A stretch of 64,000 nucleotides of DNA from Acidovorax sp. sic0104 (GCF_019219095.1 NZ_JAHUWH010000012.1:110441-174440); one strand, 5' to 3'; shown: positions 18,577 to 28,314, numbered from the stretch's first letter. Notes: generated from the sequence alone by a model not told the origin. Translations and numbers: made by a program.

Positions 18577-19497
18577 ATGCGCTCCTTGATGCCGCTGCCC
18601 TCTTCTCCCATCGGTGTGTTTGACAGCGGCGTGGGCGGGCTGAGCGTGCTGCGCGCGCTGCGCGCCGCCCTGCCCTACGAGCGCTTCGTGTACCTGGCCG
18701 ACAGCGCCAATGCGCCCTACGGCGAGCGTGGCGATCCGTATGTGGGTGCGCGCACGCATGCCATCACCCAGTACCTGCGCGAGCAGCACCACATCAAGGC
18801 TCTGGTGGTGGCCTGCAACACCGCCACGGCGGCCGCCATCCACGAAGTACGGGCCAGCCATCCCGACCTGCCGCTGGTGGGCCTGGAGCCGGCCGTCAAG
18901 CCGGCGCTGGCGGTTACGCGGACCGGCCGCGTGGGCGTGATCGGCACCCGCGGCACGCTGACGAGCAGCAAGTTCGCCAAGCTGCTGGCATCGCTGGAAA
19001 GCCAGGCCGATTTCGTGGTGCAACCGTGCGACGGGCTGGCGCACGCCATCGAGCGCAGCGTTAATTTGCCCGAGCCTCCGGCCGGCAACGCGGTCACCGT
19101 GTGCGCAACAGAAACCGGCGCGCTCTGCGAGCGCTACATCCGTGCCATGGGAGATTTCGGCACGGCCCCCGGGCAGATCGACACGCTGGTGCTGGGCTGC
19201 ACGCACTACATCTTCGTGGCCCACGAGTTGCGAGCCCTGGTCGGTGCCGGCGTGCAATTCATCGAGACCGGCGAAGCTGTCGCACGGCAGACCCGCCGGC
19301 TGCTGGAAGCCGCGGGCCTGCTGCGGGCATCCGCCTGCACCCTGGTCGGCACGGGTGATGCCGGCTCCGACGACACTCCATCGGCCGCGCCCGACACCCT
19401 GCTGCTGACCACCGGCCCCGTGGACATGCTGCAGGCCGCCGCACATCGCTGGCTGGGGCTGCCGGCCGATTGCTGCGCCACCGTCGCAGTCCCCTGA
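18577..19497 (+). CDS. murI: Glutamate racemase
   Basis: 306 residues from ATG 18577; an alternative ATG four codons later is also possible. Hallmarks are FDSGVGGLSVL at the N-terminus, the catalytic cysteines Cys80 (VVACNTATAAA) and Cys208 (VLGCTHY), and PYGERG. It interconverts L- and D-glutamate without a cofactor, supplying D-glutamate for peptidoglycan. The C-terminal extension of about 30 residues past the usual end (GDAGSDDTPSAAPD onward) is a little longer than average. Monocistronic; convergent with the YgjP-like gene. Confidence 0.93.
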   Translation: MRSLMPLPSSPIGVFDSGVGGLSVLRALRAALPYERFVYLADSANAPYGERGDPYVGARTHAITQYLREQHHIKALVVACNTATAAAIHEVRASHPDLPLVGLEPAVKPALAVTRTGRVGVIGTRGTLTSSKFAKLLASLESQADFVVQPCDGLAHAIERSVNLPEPPAGNAVTVCATETGALCERYIRAMGDFGTAPGQIDTLVLGCTHYIFVAHELRALVGAGVQFIETGEAVARQTRRLLEAAGLLRASACTLVGTGDAGSDDTPSAAPDTLLLTTGPVDMLQAAAHRWLGLPADCCATVAVP

Positions 19498-19520
19498 GCC
19501 GGAAGCAACGGCGCTGGATA

Positions 19521-19576
19521 TGATGCCTTTTTGGCATCTACCGCTTTACAGGCAAGCACCAATAGCTATCAAAACA
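19521..19576 (-). repeat. Dispersed repeat family A, copy 3
   Basis: On the minus strand: TTGTTTTGATAGCTATTGG, a CTTGCCTGTAAAGCGG core and TAGATGCC. It contains a small hairpin (GATGCC TTTTT GGCATC) that could end murI transcription. It lies between the convergent murI and YgjP-like genes. Confidence 0.65.
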
Positions 19577-19614
19577 AGAGCAAATTCATCCACCAAGCGC
19601 TGCGGCTCAGCGTT

Positions 19615-20139
19615 TCACCCGGGCTCGAGACCCCACAGCCGCTCACCCGAACTTTCCACGTGCGTGAGGTACAGGCGCAGGTCGAATTCGTACTGGTGGT
19701 AGTTCGGCTCCATGTGCGTGCACAGCTGGTAGAAGGCCTTGTCGTGGTCCTTCTCCCGCAGGTGAGCCAGTTCATGCACCACGATCATGCGCAGGAATTC
19801 GTCCGGCGCCTGCTTGAACATCGCGGCGATGCGGATCTCGTGCTTGGCGGATAGCTTGTTGCCTTGCACGCGGGACACCGCAGTGTGCAGGCCCAGGGCG
19901 TGGCGGACCACATGGATCTTGTTGTCGAACAATACCTTGTTGATCGTCCCGGCATTGCGCAGGTAGCGCGCCTTGAGGTCCTGCGTGTAGTCGTAAAGCC
20001 CCTTGTCGCCGCGCACCGAGTGCGGATGCGGGTACTTGCGCAGCAGCACCGCGCCCAGGCGCCCCTGCGTGAGCAACACCCGGGCTTGGTCCTGCAAGGA
20101 TTCAGGGTAGGCGCGCAGGTAGGGAAGATCGGTGGTCAT
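19615..20139 (-). CDS. YgjP-like M48/DUF45 metal-dependent peptidase-fold protein
   Basis: 174 residues from ATG 20139 (an upstream in-frame ATG lies in repeat-rich sequence and is rejected). It contains the gluzincin-like motif VVHELAHLREKDHDKAF: HExxH zinc ligands plus a third His after the helix. The family (YgjP/DUF45, WLM-like) is predicted to be a cytosolic zinc peptidase; substrates are not established for most members. No signal peptide. It follows the unknown protein at 20295-20927 in the same direction, 155 bp away across a repeat. Confidence 0.8.
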   Translation of the reverse strand: MTTDLPYLRAYPESLQDQARVLLTQGRLGAVLLRKYPHPHSVRGDKGLYDYTQDLKARYLRNAGTINKVLFDNKIHVVRHALGLHTAVSRVQGNKLSAKHEIRIAAMFKQAPDEFLRMIVVHELAHLREKDHDKAFYQLCTHMEPNYHQYEFDLRLYLTHVESSGERLWGLEPG

Positions 20140-20187
20140 CAGTTTTCCACGGTGTTGCGCAACCCCGCAGGGCATTCAACGAGCACT

Positions 20188-20277
20188 GCCAATACCAGTG
20201 CACCCATGGAACTGGATTTGCAGGGCCACTGGATGCACCCCCATCAAGGAAAAGGCGAGGCGCGCAGCGCCTCAGCG
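20188..20277 (-). repeat. Dispersed repeat family C, copy 3
   Basis: Read on the minus strand, this ~90-bp element runs GAGGCGCTGCGCGCCTC, a purine-rich GGGGGTGCATCC, GTGGCCCTGCAAATCCAG and TTCCATGGGTGC. It matches the elements at 38447-38531 and 42007-42088, although it is the most diverged of the three. It lies between two minus-strand genes. Confidence 0.7.
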
Positions 20278-20294
20278 AGTGCTTCGCTTCAATT

Positions 20295-20927
20295 TCAGTG
20301 CAGATGGCGCGGGCGGCGACCGCCACCCCCCCCGTGCCCGCTTCCCGAACCACCCGGCCCCCGCGGCGGCTTTCCGATCTCCAAGGAATTCACCAGCGCA
20401 TCGAAACGCTGGCTGAACAGCTTGTCGATCTCTGCCACCACGCCGCCGAGCTCGGCGCCGTCGAAGTGGCGCTCCATCATGTTCACGACATCCTGCACCA
20501 GCAGATCTCGCTGCACCTGCATGATGGCGGCGGGCGTAGGCCCCACGAACAACATAACGAAGTCGTCGCGCGACTCGGCGCCTTCGCCTTCCTCTTCCTC
20601 ATCGAAATCGGTGTCGTAGAACGTGACTTCGATGGCGGCACCCTGCTCGGCGAGTTCGTTGAGACTCATGCACATCTCGTCCAGCGACTGGCGGAAGTCC
20701 TCGTCGCCCCTCACCGTCCAGCAAACCTGCAGCAAGTGTTCCTGTGCATCGAACTTGATGCCGGGCTCCTCTTCGTACGCGCTGGCGGCGCCGTCGGCCA
20801 GCGACCGGGCGCCAGCGTACTTCCACAAGGGCTTGAGCGCCTCCTGCAGCTGCTCGAAGCTGGTATCGGCACGCAACTGGACCTGCCCGTGGACGTGGAT
20901 TTCAAAGGGTGCGTTGTAACTTGACAT
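20295..20927 (-). CDS. Conserved hypothetical protein, acidic with glycine-rich tail
   Basis: 210 residues, no signal peptide or membrane segment. Residues 1-170 look globular (FEIHVHGQVQLRADTSFEQL, LLQVCWTVRGDEDFRQSLDEM, DDFVMLFVGPTPAAIMQVQ). There is an acidic patch FDEEEEGEGAE near 115-125, and a C-terminal GGSGSGHGGGGGRRPRHLH tail. The N-terminal segment recalls ligand-sensing or antitoxin-like small domains but I cannot assign a family. Codon usage is typical for the genome. Possibly transcribed with the YgjP-like gene. Confidence 0.7.
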   Translation of the reverse strand: MSSYNAPFEIHVHGQVQLRADTSFEQLQEALKPLWKYAGARSLADGAASAYEEEPGIKFDAQEHLLQVCWTVRGDEDFRQSLDEMCMSLNELAEQGAAIEVTFYDTDFDEEEEGEGAESRDDFVMLFVGPTPAAIMQVQRDLLVQDVVNMMERHFDGAELGGVVAEIDKLFSQRFDALVNSLEIGKPPRGPGGSGSGHGGGGGRRPRHLH

Positions 20928-21153
20928 GGATTCAGCCTAGAAACGGCAGTGGGATGCGCGAGCCGGGACGGCTATCGGAATGCAGGCGAGGCGGCCCGGC
21001 AAACATGCGGGCCGAAGTGCACACGTGCGGGCGACACCGCGAGGCGCTGCGCGGTTCATGACCGGGGCAATGGAAACAGGCGAAGTGAGCATCATGCGGC
21101 CTGTGAGAAGTTAGCAAGCAAGCAGTGAACGGCCATTTCCAGGTTCATGTTCG

Positions 21154-21246
21154 TGGTGCCCCGAGCCGGGGTCGAACCGGCACGCCCCTTTTCAGGAAAG
21201 CGGCGGATTTTAAGTCCGCAGTGTCTACCAATTTCACCATCGGGGC
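21154..21246 (-). tRNA. leuZ: tRNA-Leu (anticodon UAA)
   Basis: Reading on the minus strand, acceptor stem GCCCCGA pairs with TCGGGGC, followed by encoded ACCA. The anticodon stem-loop GCGGA-CTTAAAA-TCCGC gives anticodon TAA; a long class II variable arm is present, and the T-loop is GGTTCGACCCC. Last gene of a Gly-Cys-Gly-Leu cluster equivalent to glyW-cysT-leuZ of E. coli. Confidence 0.95.
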
Positions 21247-21365
21247 GCCGGCTGGGGCCCAACGCACACCTGCGTTGCAGCGTAACCCGGGCGGCGCATG
21301 CACGCAATGCCCTGTCTTGTAGGGTTGCGGGGCCACGGCAACAAGCCCCGCCCTGCAACGCCCAA

Positions 21366-21392
21366 TAAAAAAGGGAAGCCGAAGCTTCCCTT
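21366..21392 (-). terminator. Intrinsic terminator after the downstream tRNA-Gly
   Basis: On the minus strand AAAGGGAAGC, a TTCG tetraloop, GCTTCCCTTTTTT. A near-identical unit follows the other tRNA-Gly. It lies between this tRNA-Gly and tRNA-Leu, so leuZ either relies on read-through or on its own promoter. Confidence 0.85.
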
Positions 21393-21399
21393 TGGAATA

Positions 21400-21475
21400 T
21401 GGAGCGGGAAAAGAGTCTCGAACTCTCGACCTCAACCTTGGCAAGGTTGCGCTCTACCAACTGAGCTATTCCCGC
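21400..21475 (-). tRNA. glyW: tRNA-Gly (anticodon GCC), copy 2
   Basis: GCGGGAA acceptor stem, D arm TAGCTCAGTTGGTAGAGC, anticodon loop in CAACCTTGCCAAGGTTG (GCC), T arm GAGAGTTCGAGACTC, encoded CCA. Identical, as far as I can see, to the copy at 21796-21871. Confidence 0.96.
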
Positions 21476-21663
21476 ATTTGCTCCGATTCCTGATGTTGCC
21501 ATCAGCGCGAATCAGCAAGCCTCAAATTATAGCGCCATTTTCTAGCACTGCGAGATTGCAGGCCAAAAAATTCCAACTTCTCACTTTCCGCAAAGCCAGC
21601 TTCTTACCGAAGAACGACTGCGGCGGACCGACAGCACGCGAATGCTGCACAACCCGGAATGTC

Positions 21664-21737
21664 TGGAGGCGCGGTCCGGAGTCGAACCGGACTAACCGGA
21701 TTTGCAATCCGGGGCATAACCGCTTTGCTACCGCGCC
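21664..21737 (-). tRNA. cysT: tRNA-Cys (anticodon GCA)
   Basis: GGCGCGG acceptor stem, anticodon stem-loop CCGGATTGCAAATCCGG giving GCA, T arm TCCGGTTCGACTCCGGA, encoded TCCA end. It sits between the two tRNA-Gly copies. Confidence 0.96.
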
Positions 21738-21758
21738 AGGAATTCACATTCCTCTGAC

Positions 21759-21789
21759 AAAAAAGGGAAGCAATTGCTTCCCTTTTTGT
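21759..21789 (-). terminator. Intrinsic terminator after the upstream tRNA-Gly
   Basis: On the minus strand AAAAAGGGAAGC, AATT loop region, GCTTCCCTTTTTTG. Same stem as the terminator at 21366-21392; evidently duplicated with the tRNA. Confidence 0.82.
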
Positions 21790-21795
21790 GGAAAT

Positions 21796-21871
21796 TGGAG
21801 CGGGAAAAGAGTCTCGAACTCTCGACCTCAACCTTGGCAAGGTTGCGCTCTACCAACTGAGCTATTCCCGC
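21796..21871 (-). tRNA. glyW: tRNA-Gly (anticodon GCC), copy 1
   Basis: Same sequence and encoded CCA as the copy at 21400-21475; first gene of the tRNA cluster. It lies about 85 bp downstream of the lon stop codon on the same strand. Confidence 0.96.
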
Positions 21872-21956
21872 ATTTACCGAAGCCTAACATTCTACAACGT
21901 TTGCTGCGATGGAGTGAATTGTAGCGCATTTTTTGGGTCTCTCCAAAAAAATTGCA

Positions 21957-24389
21957 TCAATGTTTGAGTCCATCGCCAGCGGGTACCGACGCACGGGCCT
22001 TTTCGGCCGCAGCGGCGGCCACTTCGGCCACCTCTTCGTCCGTCAGGGCCACTGGCTTGCGCTCCAGGGCGACCTCCAGAACCTTGTCGATCCAGCGCAC
22101 CGGAACGATCTCGAGGCCGCTCTTCACGTTGTCCGGAATTTCCTGCAGATCCTTCACGTTTTCTTCGGGGATCAGTACGGTCTTGATGCCACCGCGCAGC
22201 GCGGCCAGGAGCTTTTCCTTGAGGCCGCCGATCGCGGTGACTTCGCCGCGCAGCGTGATCTCGCCGGTCATCGCCACATCGCCGCGCACCGGGATACCGG
22301 TGAGCGCAGACACGAACGCCGTGGTCATGGCGGCGCCAGCGCTCGGGCCATCCTTGGGCGTCGCGCCATCGGGCACGTGGATGTGAATGTCGCGCTTCTC
22401 GAACATGTCATCCTTGATGCCCAGCATCCGTGCACGGCTGCGCACCACCGTGCGCGCGGCCTCGACGGACTCCTTCATCACATCGCCCAGCGAACCGGTG
22501 CGCGTGATCACGCCCTTGCCGGGCATGGTGGCGGCCTCGATGGTCAGCAGGTCACCGCCCACCTCGGTCCATGCCAGACCCACGACCTGGCCCACCTGGT
22601 TCTGCAGCTCGGCACGGCCGTAGGTGTACTTGCGCACGCCCAGAAAGTCCGGCAGGTTGTCGGCCGTCACCACGACCTGTGGTTCCAATTTCTTGAGCTG
22701 CAGGCCCTTGACCACCTTGCGGCAGATCTTCGACAGCTCGCGCTCGAGAGACCGCACGCCGGCTTCGCGGGTGTAGTAACGCACCATGTCGCGCACGGCG
22801 GGCTCGGTGATCAGCAGTTCCTCGTCTTTCACACCGTTGTTCTTGAGCTGCTTGGGCAGCAGGTACTTCATGGCGATGTTGGTCTTCTCATCCTCGGTGT
22901 AACCCGACAGGCGGATCACCTCCATGCGGTCGAGCAGGGCCGGCGGGATGTTCATCGAGTTCGACGTGGCGACGAACATCACGTCGGACAGGTCGAAGTC
23001 CACCTCGACGTAGTGGTCGCCGAAGGTATGGTTCTGCTCGGGGTCCAGCACCTCCAGCAGTGCGCTCGACGGGTCGCCACGGAAGTCGGTGCCCAGCTTG
23101 TCAATCTCGTCCAGCAGGAACAGCGGGTTGCGCGTGCCCACTTTCGACAGGCTTTGCAGCACCTTGCCCGGCAGCGCGCCGATGTAGGTGCGGCGGTGCC
23201 CGCGGATCTCCGCCTCGTCGCGCATGCCGCCCAGGGCCATGCGCACGTACTTGCGGCCGGTGGCCTTGGCGATGGACTGGCCGAGCGAGGTCTTGCCCAC
23301 GCCTGGAGGGCCGACCAGGCACAGGATGGGCGCCTTCACCTTGTCCACGCGCTGCTGCACCGCAAGGTATTCAAGGATGCGGTCCTTGACCTTGTCCAGG
23401 CCGTAGTGGTCTTCGTTCAGCACGCCTTCGGCATTGAGCAGGTCGTGCTTGATCTTGGTCTTCTTGCTCCAGGGCAGCCCCGTGAGCACGTCGATGTAGT
23501 TGCGCACCACCGTGGCTTCGGCCGACATGGGCGACATGAGCTTGAGCTTTTTCAGCTCGCCATCGGCCTTCTTGCGCGCCTCGGCAGACATCTTGGCGAG
23601 CTTGATCTTCTTCTCGATTTCTTCGATGTCCGCGCCTTCATCGCCCTCGCCCAGTTCCTTCTGGATGGCCTTGACCTGCTCGTTCAAATAGAAGTCGCGC
23701 TGGTTCTTCTCCATCTGACGCTTCACGCGGCCGCGGATCTTCTTGTCGACATTGAGGATGTCGACTTCGCGGTCCAGTTGCTCGAACAGATTTTCCAGGC
23801 GCGCCTTCACGTCGGACAAATCAAGCACCACCTGCTTGTTCTCGAGCTTGAGCGGCAGGTGGGCGGCGATCGTATCGGCCAGGCGGCCCGGGTCGTCGAT
23901 GCTGGAGATGGAAGTAAGGATCTCCGGTGGGATCTTCTTGTTCAGCTTGACGTACTGGTCAAACTGCTGCATCACGGCGCGGCGCAATGCCTCGATCTCG
24001 CTGGGCTTGTTCGCCTCTGGCGTGGCCTCGACGGGCGTCACCGTCGCGGTGAAGTGGGTCTCCCCATCTTCGATGGACGTCACCAGGGCGCGCTGCTGGC
24101 CTTCGACCAGCACCTTCACGGTACCGTCGGGCAGCTTGAGCATCTGCAGGATGGTGGAGACGCAGCCCACATCGAACATGTCCGATACGGACGGCTCGTC
24201 CTTGGCGGCAGCCTTCTGGGCCACGAGCATGATGCGGCGATCAGCCTCCATGGCCATCTCGAGCGCCTTGATGCTCTTGGGACGGCCCACGAAAAGCGGG
24301 ATCACCATGTGGGGGAACACCACCACGTCGCGCAGTGGCAACAGAGGCAGGTCAAGGGGGGTGGCGGGAAGGGGGGTATGTCCGGACAT
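21957..24389 (-). CDS. lon: ATP-dependent protease Lon (LonA)
   Basis: 810 residues, the normal LonA size. An N-terminal substrate-binding LON domain ([20 protein letters not shown]) is followed by a AAA+ module with Walker [11 protein letters not shown]. The C-terminal S16 protease has catalytic Ser683 (DGPSAGAAM) and Lys726 ([10 protein letters not shown]), exactly 43 residues apart as in E. coli. It degrades misfolded and regulatory proteins in the cytosol as a hexamer. It has a heat-shock-type promoter immediately upstream (24415-24442) and a GAGGAT ribosome site. Last gene of the tig-clpP-clpX-lon protein-quality block. Confidence 0.97.
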   Translation of the reverse strand: MSGHTPLPATPLDLPLLPLRDVVVFPHMVIPLFVGRPKSIKALEMAMEADRRIMLVAQKAAAKDEPSVSDMFDVGCVSTILQMLKLPDGTVKVLVEGQQRALVTSIEDGETHFTATVTPVEATPEANKPSEIEALRRAVMQQFDQYVKLNKKIPPEILTSISSIDDPGRLADTIAAHLPLKLENKQVVLDLSDVKARLENLFEQLDREVDILNVDKKIRGRVKRQMEKNQRDFYLNEQVKAIQKELGEGDEGADIEEIEKKIKLAKMSAEARKKADGELKKLKLMSPMSAEATVVRNYIDVLTGLPWSKKTKIKHDLLNAEGVLNEDHYGLDKVKDRILEYLAVQQRVDKVKAPILCLVGPPGVGKTSLGQSIAKATGRKYVRMALGGMRDEAEIRGHRRTYIGALPGKVLQSLSKVGTRNPLFLLDEIDKLGTDFRGDPSSALLEVLDPEQNHTFGDHYVEVDFDLSDVMFVATSNSMNIPPALLDRMEVIRLSGYTEDEKTNIAMKYLLPKQLKNNGVKDEELLITEPAVRDMVRYYTREAGVRSLERELSKICRKVVKGLQLKKLEPQVVVTADNLPDFLGVRKYTYGRAELQNQVGQVVGLAWTEVGGDLLTIEAATMPGKGVITRTGSLGDVMKESVEAARTVVRSRARMLGIKDDMFEKRDIHIHVPDGATPKDGPSAGAAMTTAFVSALTGIPVRGDVAMTGEITLRGEVTAIGGLKEKLLAALRGGIKTVLIPEENVKDLQEIPDNVKSGLEIVPVRWIDKVLEVALERKPVALTDEEVAEVAAAAAEKARASVPAGDGLKH

Positions 24390-24414
24390 GGAAATCCTCA
24401 GTTAACTCTGTGGC

Positions 24415-24442
24415 ATATGGTCCACACGCGGAGATTTTCAAC
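24415..24442 (-). promoter_or_regulatory. Sigma-32-like heat-shock promoter of lon
   Basis: On the minus strand GTTGAAA (-35), a 15-bp spacer and CCATAT (-10), close to the sigma-32 consensus CTTGAAA/CCCCATnT. The -10 is 25 bp before the lon ATG. A 9-bp inverted repeat (CAACCCCTT/AAGGGGTTG, 24439-24474) overlaps the -35. The 24475-24688 stretch upstream holds nothing else recognisable. Confidence 0.55.
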
Positions 24443-24688
24443 CCCTTCCCACAGCCGCGCTGCAAAAGGGGTTGAAGGGCAGCATATGCAGCGCCCCGAA
24501 GCGGTGCCGGGCAAGGAATGCACGCACCGTACCAGCATCTTATTCGCCCGATTGCGGCACGTTATCCGAAAAGCACAAGCCTGGCACGGGCAAGGCCAGC
24601 GGACGCTGCACCCCGGCCACCTGGCCGCGCTGGCAGCCGCCTCCACGAGGAAGGTCGCTCGGGGCGGCTCGGGGCGTGCGCCATGGCT

Positions 24689-25954
24689 TCAGGCCTTCTT
24701 GGCCGCTTCGCGGTACACGAGCAGTGGCGGCTTGTTTTCCTCGATGGTGGACTCGTCCACCACCACCTTCTCGACATTGCTCGTGTTGGGCAGGTCGAAC
24801 ATCGTGCCGATCAGCGATTGCTCCAGGATGGAGCGCAATCCGCGCGCACCGGTCTTGCGGGCCAGCGCCTTGCGGGCGATGGCCTTGAGCGCCGCGGGAC
24901 GGATCTCAAGGTCCACACCTTCCATGGACAACAGCTTGCTGTACTGCTTGACCAGCGCGTTCTTGGGCTCGGTCAGGATCTCGACCAGCGCGTCCTCGCT
25001 CAGCTCGGCCAGGGCAGTCACCACCGGCATGCGGCCCACCAGCTCGGGGATGAGACCGAACTTGATCAAATCCTCAGGCTCGATCTCGGTGAACACTTCG
25101 GTCAGCGAACGCTGCTTCTTGCTCTTGACCGACGCGCCAAAGCCGATGCCCGACGCCTCGGTACGGTTCTCGATGACCTTCTCCAACCCAGCAAAAGCGC
25201 CACCGCAAATGAACAGGATGTTGGTGGTGTCGATCTGCAGGAAGTCCTGGTTCGGGTGCTTGCGGCCGCCCTGGGGCGGCACGCTGGCCATGGTGCCTTC
25301 GATCAGCTTGAGCAAGGCCTGCTGCACGCCTTCGCCCGACACGTCGCGGGTGATGCTGGGGTTGTCGGACTTGCGCGAGATCTTGTCGATTTCATCGATA
25401 TAGACGATGCCGCGTTGGGCGCGTTCAACCTCGTAGTTGCAGCTTTGCAGCAGCTTCTGAACGATGTTCTCCACATCCTCACCCACATAGCCAGCTTCCG
25501 TCAGCGTGGTGGCATCGGCCATCACGAAGGGCACGTCCAGCATGCGCGCCAGCGTCTGGGCCAGCAACGTCTTGCCCGAGCCGGTGGGCCCGATCAGCAG
25601 GATGTTGCTCTTGGACAACTCCACGTCATCCTTGTGGGCCTTGTCCTTGTGGCGCAGACGCTTGTAGTGGTTGTACACGGCCACGGCCAAGGTGCGCTTG
25701 GCCACGTCCTGTCCGATCACGTAATTGTCCAGGTTGTTCTTGATCTCCACCGGCGTGGGCAGGTCGCTGCGACCTTCACGCGCCACGTCACCGGCCGGAA
25801 GCTCATCGCGAATGATTTCGTTGCACAGGTCAATGCACTCGTCGCAGATAAAGACGGACGGACCGGCGATCAGCTTCTTCACTTCATGCTGGCTTTTGCC
25901 GCAGAAAGAGCAGTAAAGGGTTTTTTCGCTGGAAGAGCCTTTTTTCTCGGCCAT
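24689..25954 (-). CDS. clpX: ClpX unfoldase, ATPase subunit of ClpXP
   Basis: 421 residues. The N-terminal C4 zinc-binding domain has Cys15, Cys18, Cys37 and Cys40 (YCSFCGK and ICDECIDLC). The AAA+ domain has Walker [12 protein letters not shown], Walker [11 protein letters not shown] and sensor/arginine-finger motifs ([11 protein letters not shown]). The IGFG loop that docks ClpP is visible in [12 protein letters not shown]. It unfolds tagged substrates and feeds them to ClpP, encoded just upstream. A hairpin terminator lies between clpP and clpX, so clpX may be partly uncoupled. Confidence 0.97.
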   Translation of the reverse strand: MAEKKGSSSEKTLYCSFCGKSQHEVKKLIAGPSVFICDECIDLCNEIIRDELPAGDVAREGRSDLPTPVEIKNNLDNYVIGQDVAKRTLAVAVYNHYKRLRHKDKAHKDDVELSKSNILLIGPTGSGKTLLAQTLARMLDVPFVMADATTLTEAGYVGEDVENIVQKLLQSCNYEVERAQRGIVYIDEIDKISRKSDNPSITRDVSGEGVQQALLKLIEGTMASVPPQGGRKHPNQDFLQIDTTNILFICGGAFAGLEKVIENRTEASGIGFGASVKSKKQRSLTEVFTEIEPEDLIKFGLIPELVGRMPVVTALAELSEDALVEILTEPKNALVKQYSKLLSMEGVDLEIRPAALKAIARKALARKTGARGLRSILEQSLIGTMFDLPNTSNVEKVVVDESTIEENKPPLLVYREAAKKA

Positions 25955-26000
25955 GGGGGCAATGCCTTGTTACGTACGGAAAGTTGTCGGGATGATAACC

Positions 26001-26039
26001 AAATAAAAAACGGCGTCTTCCCCGGGGGAAAACGCCGCC
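26001..26039 (-). terminator. Hairpin terminator/attenuator between clpP and clpX
   Basis: On the minus strand CGGCGTTTTCCCCC pairs with GGGGAAGACGCCG, followed by TTTTTTATTT. It follows the clpP stop by about 17 bp and would end or attenuate clpP transcripts before clpX. Confidence 0.85.
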
Positions 26040-26056
26040 GCGGCCACCTGGCGTGA

Positions 26057-26665
26057 TCAGGAACGCTTGTTGATCACCTGGTCCACCAGGCCGTATTCCT
26101 TGGACTCTTCGGCCGACAGGAAATAGTCGCGCTCGGTATCGCGCTGGATCTTCTCAAGGGGCTGGCCCGTGCGCTCGGCCAGGATCTTGTTGAGCTGCTC
26201 GCGGGTCTTCAGGATCTCGCGCGCATGGATCTCGATCTCGGTCGCCTGGCCCTGCATGCCGCCCAGGGGCTGGTGGATCATGACCTTGGAGTTGGGCAGC
26301 GCAAAACGCTTGCCCTTGGCGCCCGCAGCCAGCAGGAAGGCGCCCATGCTGGCTGCCATGCCGGTGCACAGCGTGGACACGTCGGGCTTGATGAAGTTCA
26401 TCGTGTCGAAGATCGCCATGCCGGCGCTCACCGAGCCACCGGGGGAGTTGATGTAGAAGGAAATGTCCTTGTCGGGGTTCTCGCTCTCGAGGAACAGCAG
26501 TTGCGCCACCACGAGGTTGGCGGTCTGGTCGTTGACCGGACCCACCAGGAAGATCACGCGCTCCTTGAGCAGGCGCGAGTAGATGTCATAGGACCGTTCG
26601 CCACGGCCCGACTGCTCGATGACCATCGGGACCATGCCCAGGCCTTGTGTTTCCAATGCGCTCAT
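26057..26665 (-). CDS. clpP: ClpP serine protease, proteolytic subunit
   Basis: 202 residues from ATG 26665 preceded by GGAGAAAAC. Catalytic triad is visible: Ser106 ([12 protein letters not shown]), His131 (VMIHQPLGG), Asp180 (DTERDYFLS), each at a constant offset of 5 from E. coli numbering. The N-terminus [18 protein letters not shown] resembles the processed propeptide of other ClpP proteins. It forms the double-heptamer chamber with ClpX or ClpA. Preceded by tig, followed by a terminator and clpX. Confidence 0.97.
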   Translation of the reverse strand: MSALETQGLGMVPMVIEQSGRGERSYDIYSRLLKERVIFLVGPVNDQTANLVVAQLLFLESENPDKDISFYINSPGGSVSAGMAIFDTMNFIKPDVSTLCTGMAASMGAFLLAAGAKGKRFALPNSKVMIHQPLGGMQGQATEIEIHAREILKTREQLNKILAERTGQPLEKIQRDTERDYFLSAEESKEYGLVDQVINKRS

Positions 26666-26706
26666 GTTTTCTCCAGTCAAGCAGGTACTGTACCCAGAAA
26701 TGAATT

Positions 26707-26734
26707 GGGGCTTGTGCCCGAAAGCACAAGCCCC
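26707..26734 (-). terminator. Hairpin between tig and clpP
   Basis: GGGGCTTGTGC and GCACAAGCCCC form a perfect 11-bp stem with a 6-nt loop, followed on the minus strand by AATTCATTT. The tail is only moderately T-rich, so this may be a weak terminator or an RNA-stabilising hairpin between tig and clpP. Confidence 0.6.
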
Positions 26735-26794
26735 TGGTGTGTCCACCAACCGCCGCACGAACCCGAAGGAAGCCGCCGGCGTGGCAAAGGCCTA

Positions 26795-28108
26795 TCAGCC
26801 CTGTTGAGCCATCAGTTCGTCGAAGGATACGGCCTTTTCCACGACCTTGGCCTGACCCAGTACGAAATCGGTCACGTTGTTTTCGATCACGACAGCTTCG
26901 ACTTCCGCAAGACGCTGGCGGTCACCGAAGTACCAGCGCACGACGTCTTCGGGCTTCTCGTAGCTGGCGGCCAGCTCGTCGATGTGGGCCTTGAGCTGCT
27001 CGGGCTTGGCCTGCAGGTTGTTGGCGCGCACCAGCTCGGCCACCACCAGGCCCAGGCGCACGCGGCGCTCGGCTTGGGGGCGGAACACGTCTTCAGGGAT
27101 CTCGGCCTTGTCGGCGTCCTTGATGCCACGCTGCTTGAGCTCGGCACGGGCACCTTCCAGCAGGCGGGCGATTTCAGCCTGCACGCTGGCGTTGGGCAGA
27201 TCGAGTTCGGCCTTGGCCACCAGCGCATCCATGACGGCCTGCTTGTTGCGGGCCAGCAGGCGGAACTTGACTTCGCGCTCCAGGTTCTTCTTGATGTCGG
27301 CGCGCAGGCCGTCCACGGAACCGTCGGCGATGCCCAGCGATTTGGCCAGGGCGTCGTTCACTTCGGGCAGATGGGCGGCTTCGATCTTCTTGACCGTGAC
27401 GAGGAAGTCAGCCGTCTTGCCGGCGACATCCTTGCCGTGGTACTCCGCGGGGAACGCCAGCGGGAAGGTCTTGCTTTCGCCAGACTTCATGCCGCGCACT
27501 GCGTCTTCGAATTCCTTGAGCATCTGGCCTTCGCCAACCAGGAACTGGAAGTCTTCGGCCTTGCCGCCGTCAAACGGCTCGCCGTCGATCTTGCCTTCGA
27601 AGTCCACGGTCACGCGATCTCCGTCCTGGGCAGCGGCGTCCATGGCGCGCTGGGCGAAGCTGCGGCGCTGCTTGCGCAGGATGTCAACGGTCTTGTCGAT
27701 GGCGGCATCGGTCACTTCGGCCGACAGCTTCTCGACTTCGGCATCCGACAGGTCGGCGATCTTGACTTCCGGGAACACTTCGAAGATGGCATCGAAAGTG
27801 ACCTGGCCTTCGGGAGCGCCTTCCTTTTCGGTGATGCGGGGCTGGCCGGCCACGCGCAGGTTGGCTTCGTTGGCGGCCACGGCAAAGGCTTCGCCGACCT
27901 TGTCGTTGAGCACTTCGTACTGCACCGAGTAGCCGTAGCGCTGGGCGACGACGTTCATCGGCACCTTGCCGGGACGGAACCCGTCCATCTTGACCGTGCG
28001 GGCCAGGCGCTTGAGGCGCGTGTCGACTTCGGATTGGATCAGGGTGACGGGCACGCTCAGCGTGATCTTGCGCTCGAGCTTCTCAAGGGTTTCAACAGTA
28101 ACGGCCAT
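26795..28108 (-). CDS. tig: Trigger factor, ribosome-associated chaperone and prolyl isomerase
   Basis: 437 residues. The N-terminal ribosome-binding domain contains the conserved signature near [16 protein letters not shown]. The central FKBP-type domain (about 150-245) includes [20 protein letters not shown] and [17 protein letters not shown]. The C-terminal chaperone domain follows. It binds near ribosomal protein uL23 and holds nascent chains. A GAGGAATAG ribosome site precedes the ATG. Heads the tig-clpP-clpX-lon block, downstream of tRNA-Leu(UAG), an order conserved in beta- and gammaproteobacteria. Confidence 0.97.
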   Translation of the reverse strand: MAVTVETLEKLERKITLSVPVTLIQSEVDTRLKRLARTVKMDGFRPGKVPMNVVAQRYGYSVQYEVLNDKVGEAFAVAANEANLRVAGQPRITEKEGAPEGQVTFDAIFEVFPEVKIADLSDAEVEKLSAEVTDAAIDKTVDILRKQRRSFAQRAMDAAAQDGDRVTVDFEGKIDGEPFDGGKAEDFQFLVGEGQMLKEFEDAVRGMKSGESKTFPLAFPAEYHGKDVAGKTADFLVTVKKIEAAHLPEVNDALAKSLGIADGSVDGLRADIKKNLEREVKFRLLARNKQAVMDALVAKAELDLPNASVQAEIARLLEGARAELKQRGIKDADKAEIPEDVFRPQAERRVRLGLVVAELVRANNLQAKPEQLKAHIDELAASYEKPEDVVRWYFGDRQRLAEVEAVVIENNVTDFVLGQAKVVEKAVSFDELMAQQG

Positions 28109-28183
28109 GGCTATTCCTCTTATGGATGTGGATCGTGCTGGCTGCAGCGCAGCAGCGCCGTGTTCCGCAAAGTCTCACAGGGG

Positions 28184-28270
28184 TGGTGCGCGGGGGGGGA
28201 CTCGAACCCCCACACCATTGCTGGCGTCAGGACCTAAACCTGGTGCGTCTACCAATTTCGCCACCCGCGC
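28184..28270 (-). tRNA. leuW: tRNA-Leu (anticodon UAG)
   Basis: GCGCGGG acceptor stem pairing with CCCGCGC, anticodon loop TTTAGGT in ACCAGGTTTAGGTCCTG (TAG), long variable arm, T arm GGGGGTTCGAGTCCCCC, encoded ACCA. It is 75 bp upstream of tig on the same strand. It could be called leuW or leuU depending on convention; the anticodon is certain. Confidence 0.94.
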
Positions 28271-28276
28271 GGTTCT

Positions 28277-28314
28277 ACAACAAACAAACAGGCGGCAACC
28301 CAAGGCTGCCGCCT
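28277..28314 (-). terminator. Terminator of the RND efflux operon
   Basis: On the minus strand AGGCGGCA and TGCCGCCT form an 8-bp stem, followed by TGTTTGTTTGTTG. It is about 50 bp after the pump stop codon and just before tRNA-Leu. Confidence 0.65.

Noticed and set aside
21933..25403. 1,156-codon plus-strand frame across lon and clpX
   Set aside because: Antisense to two certain genes, His/Leu/Gln-rich and motif-free.
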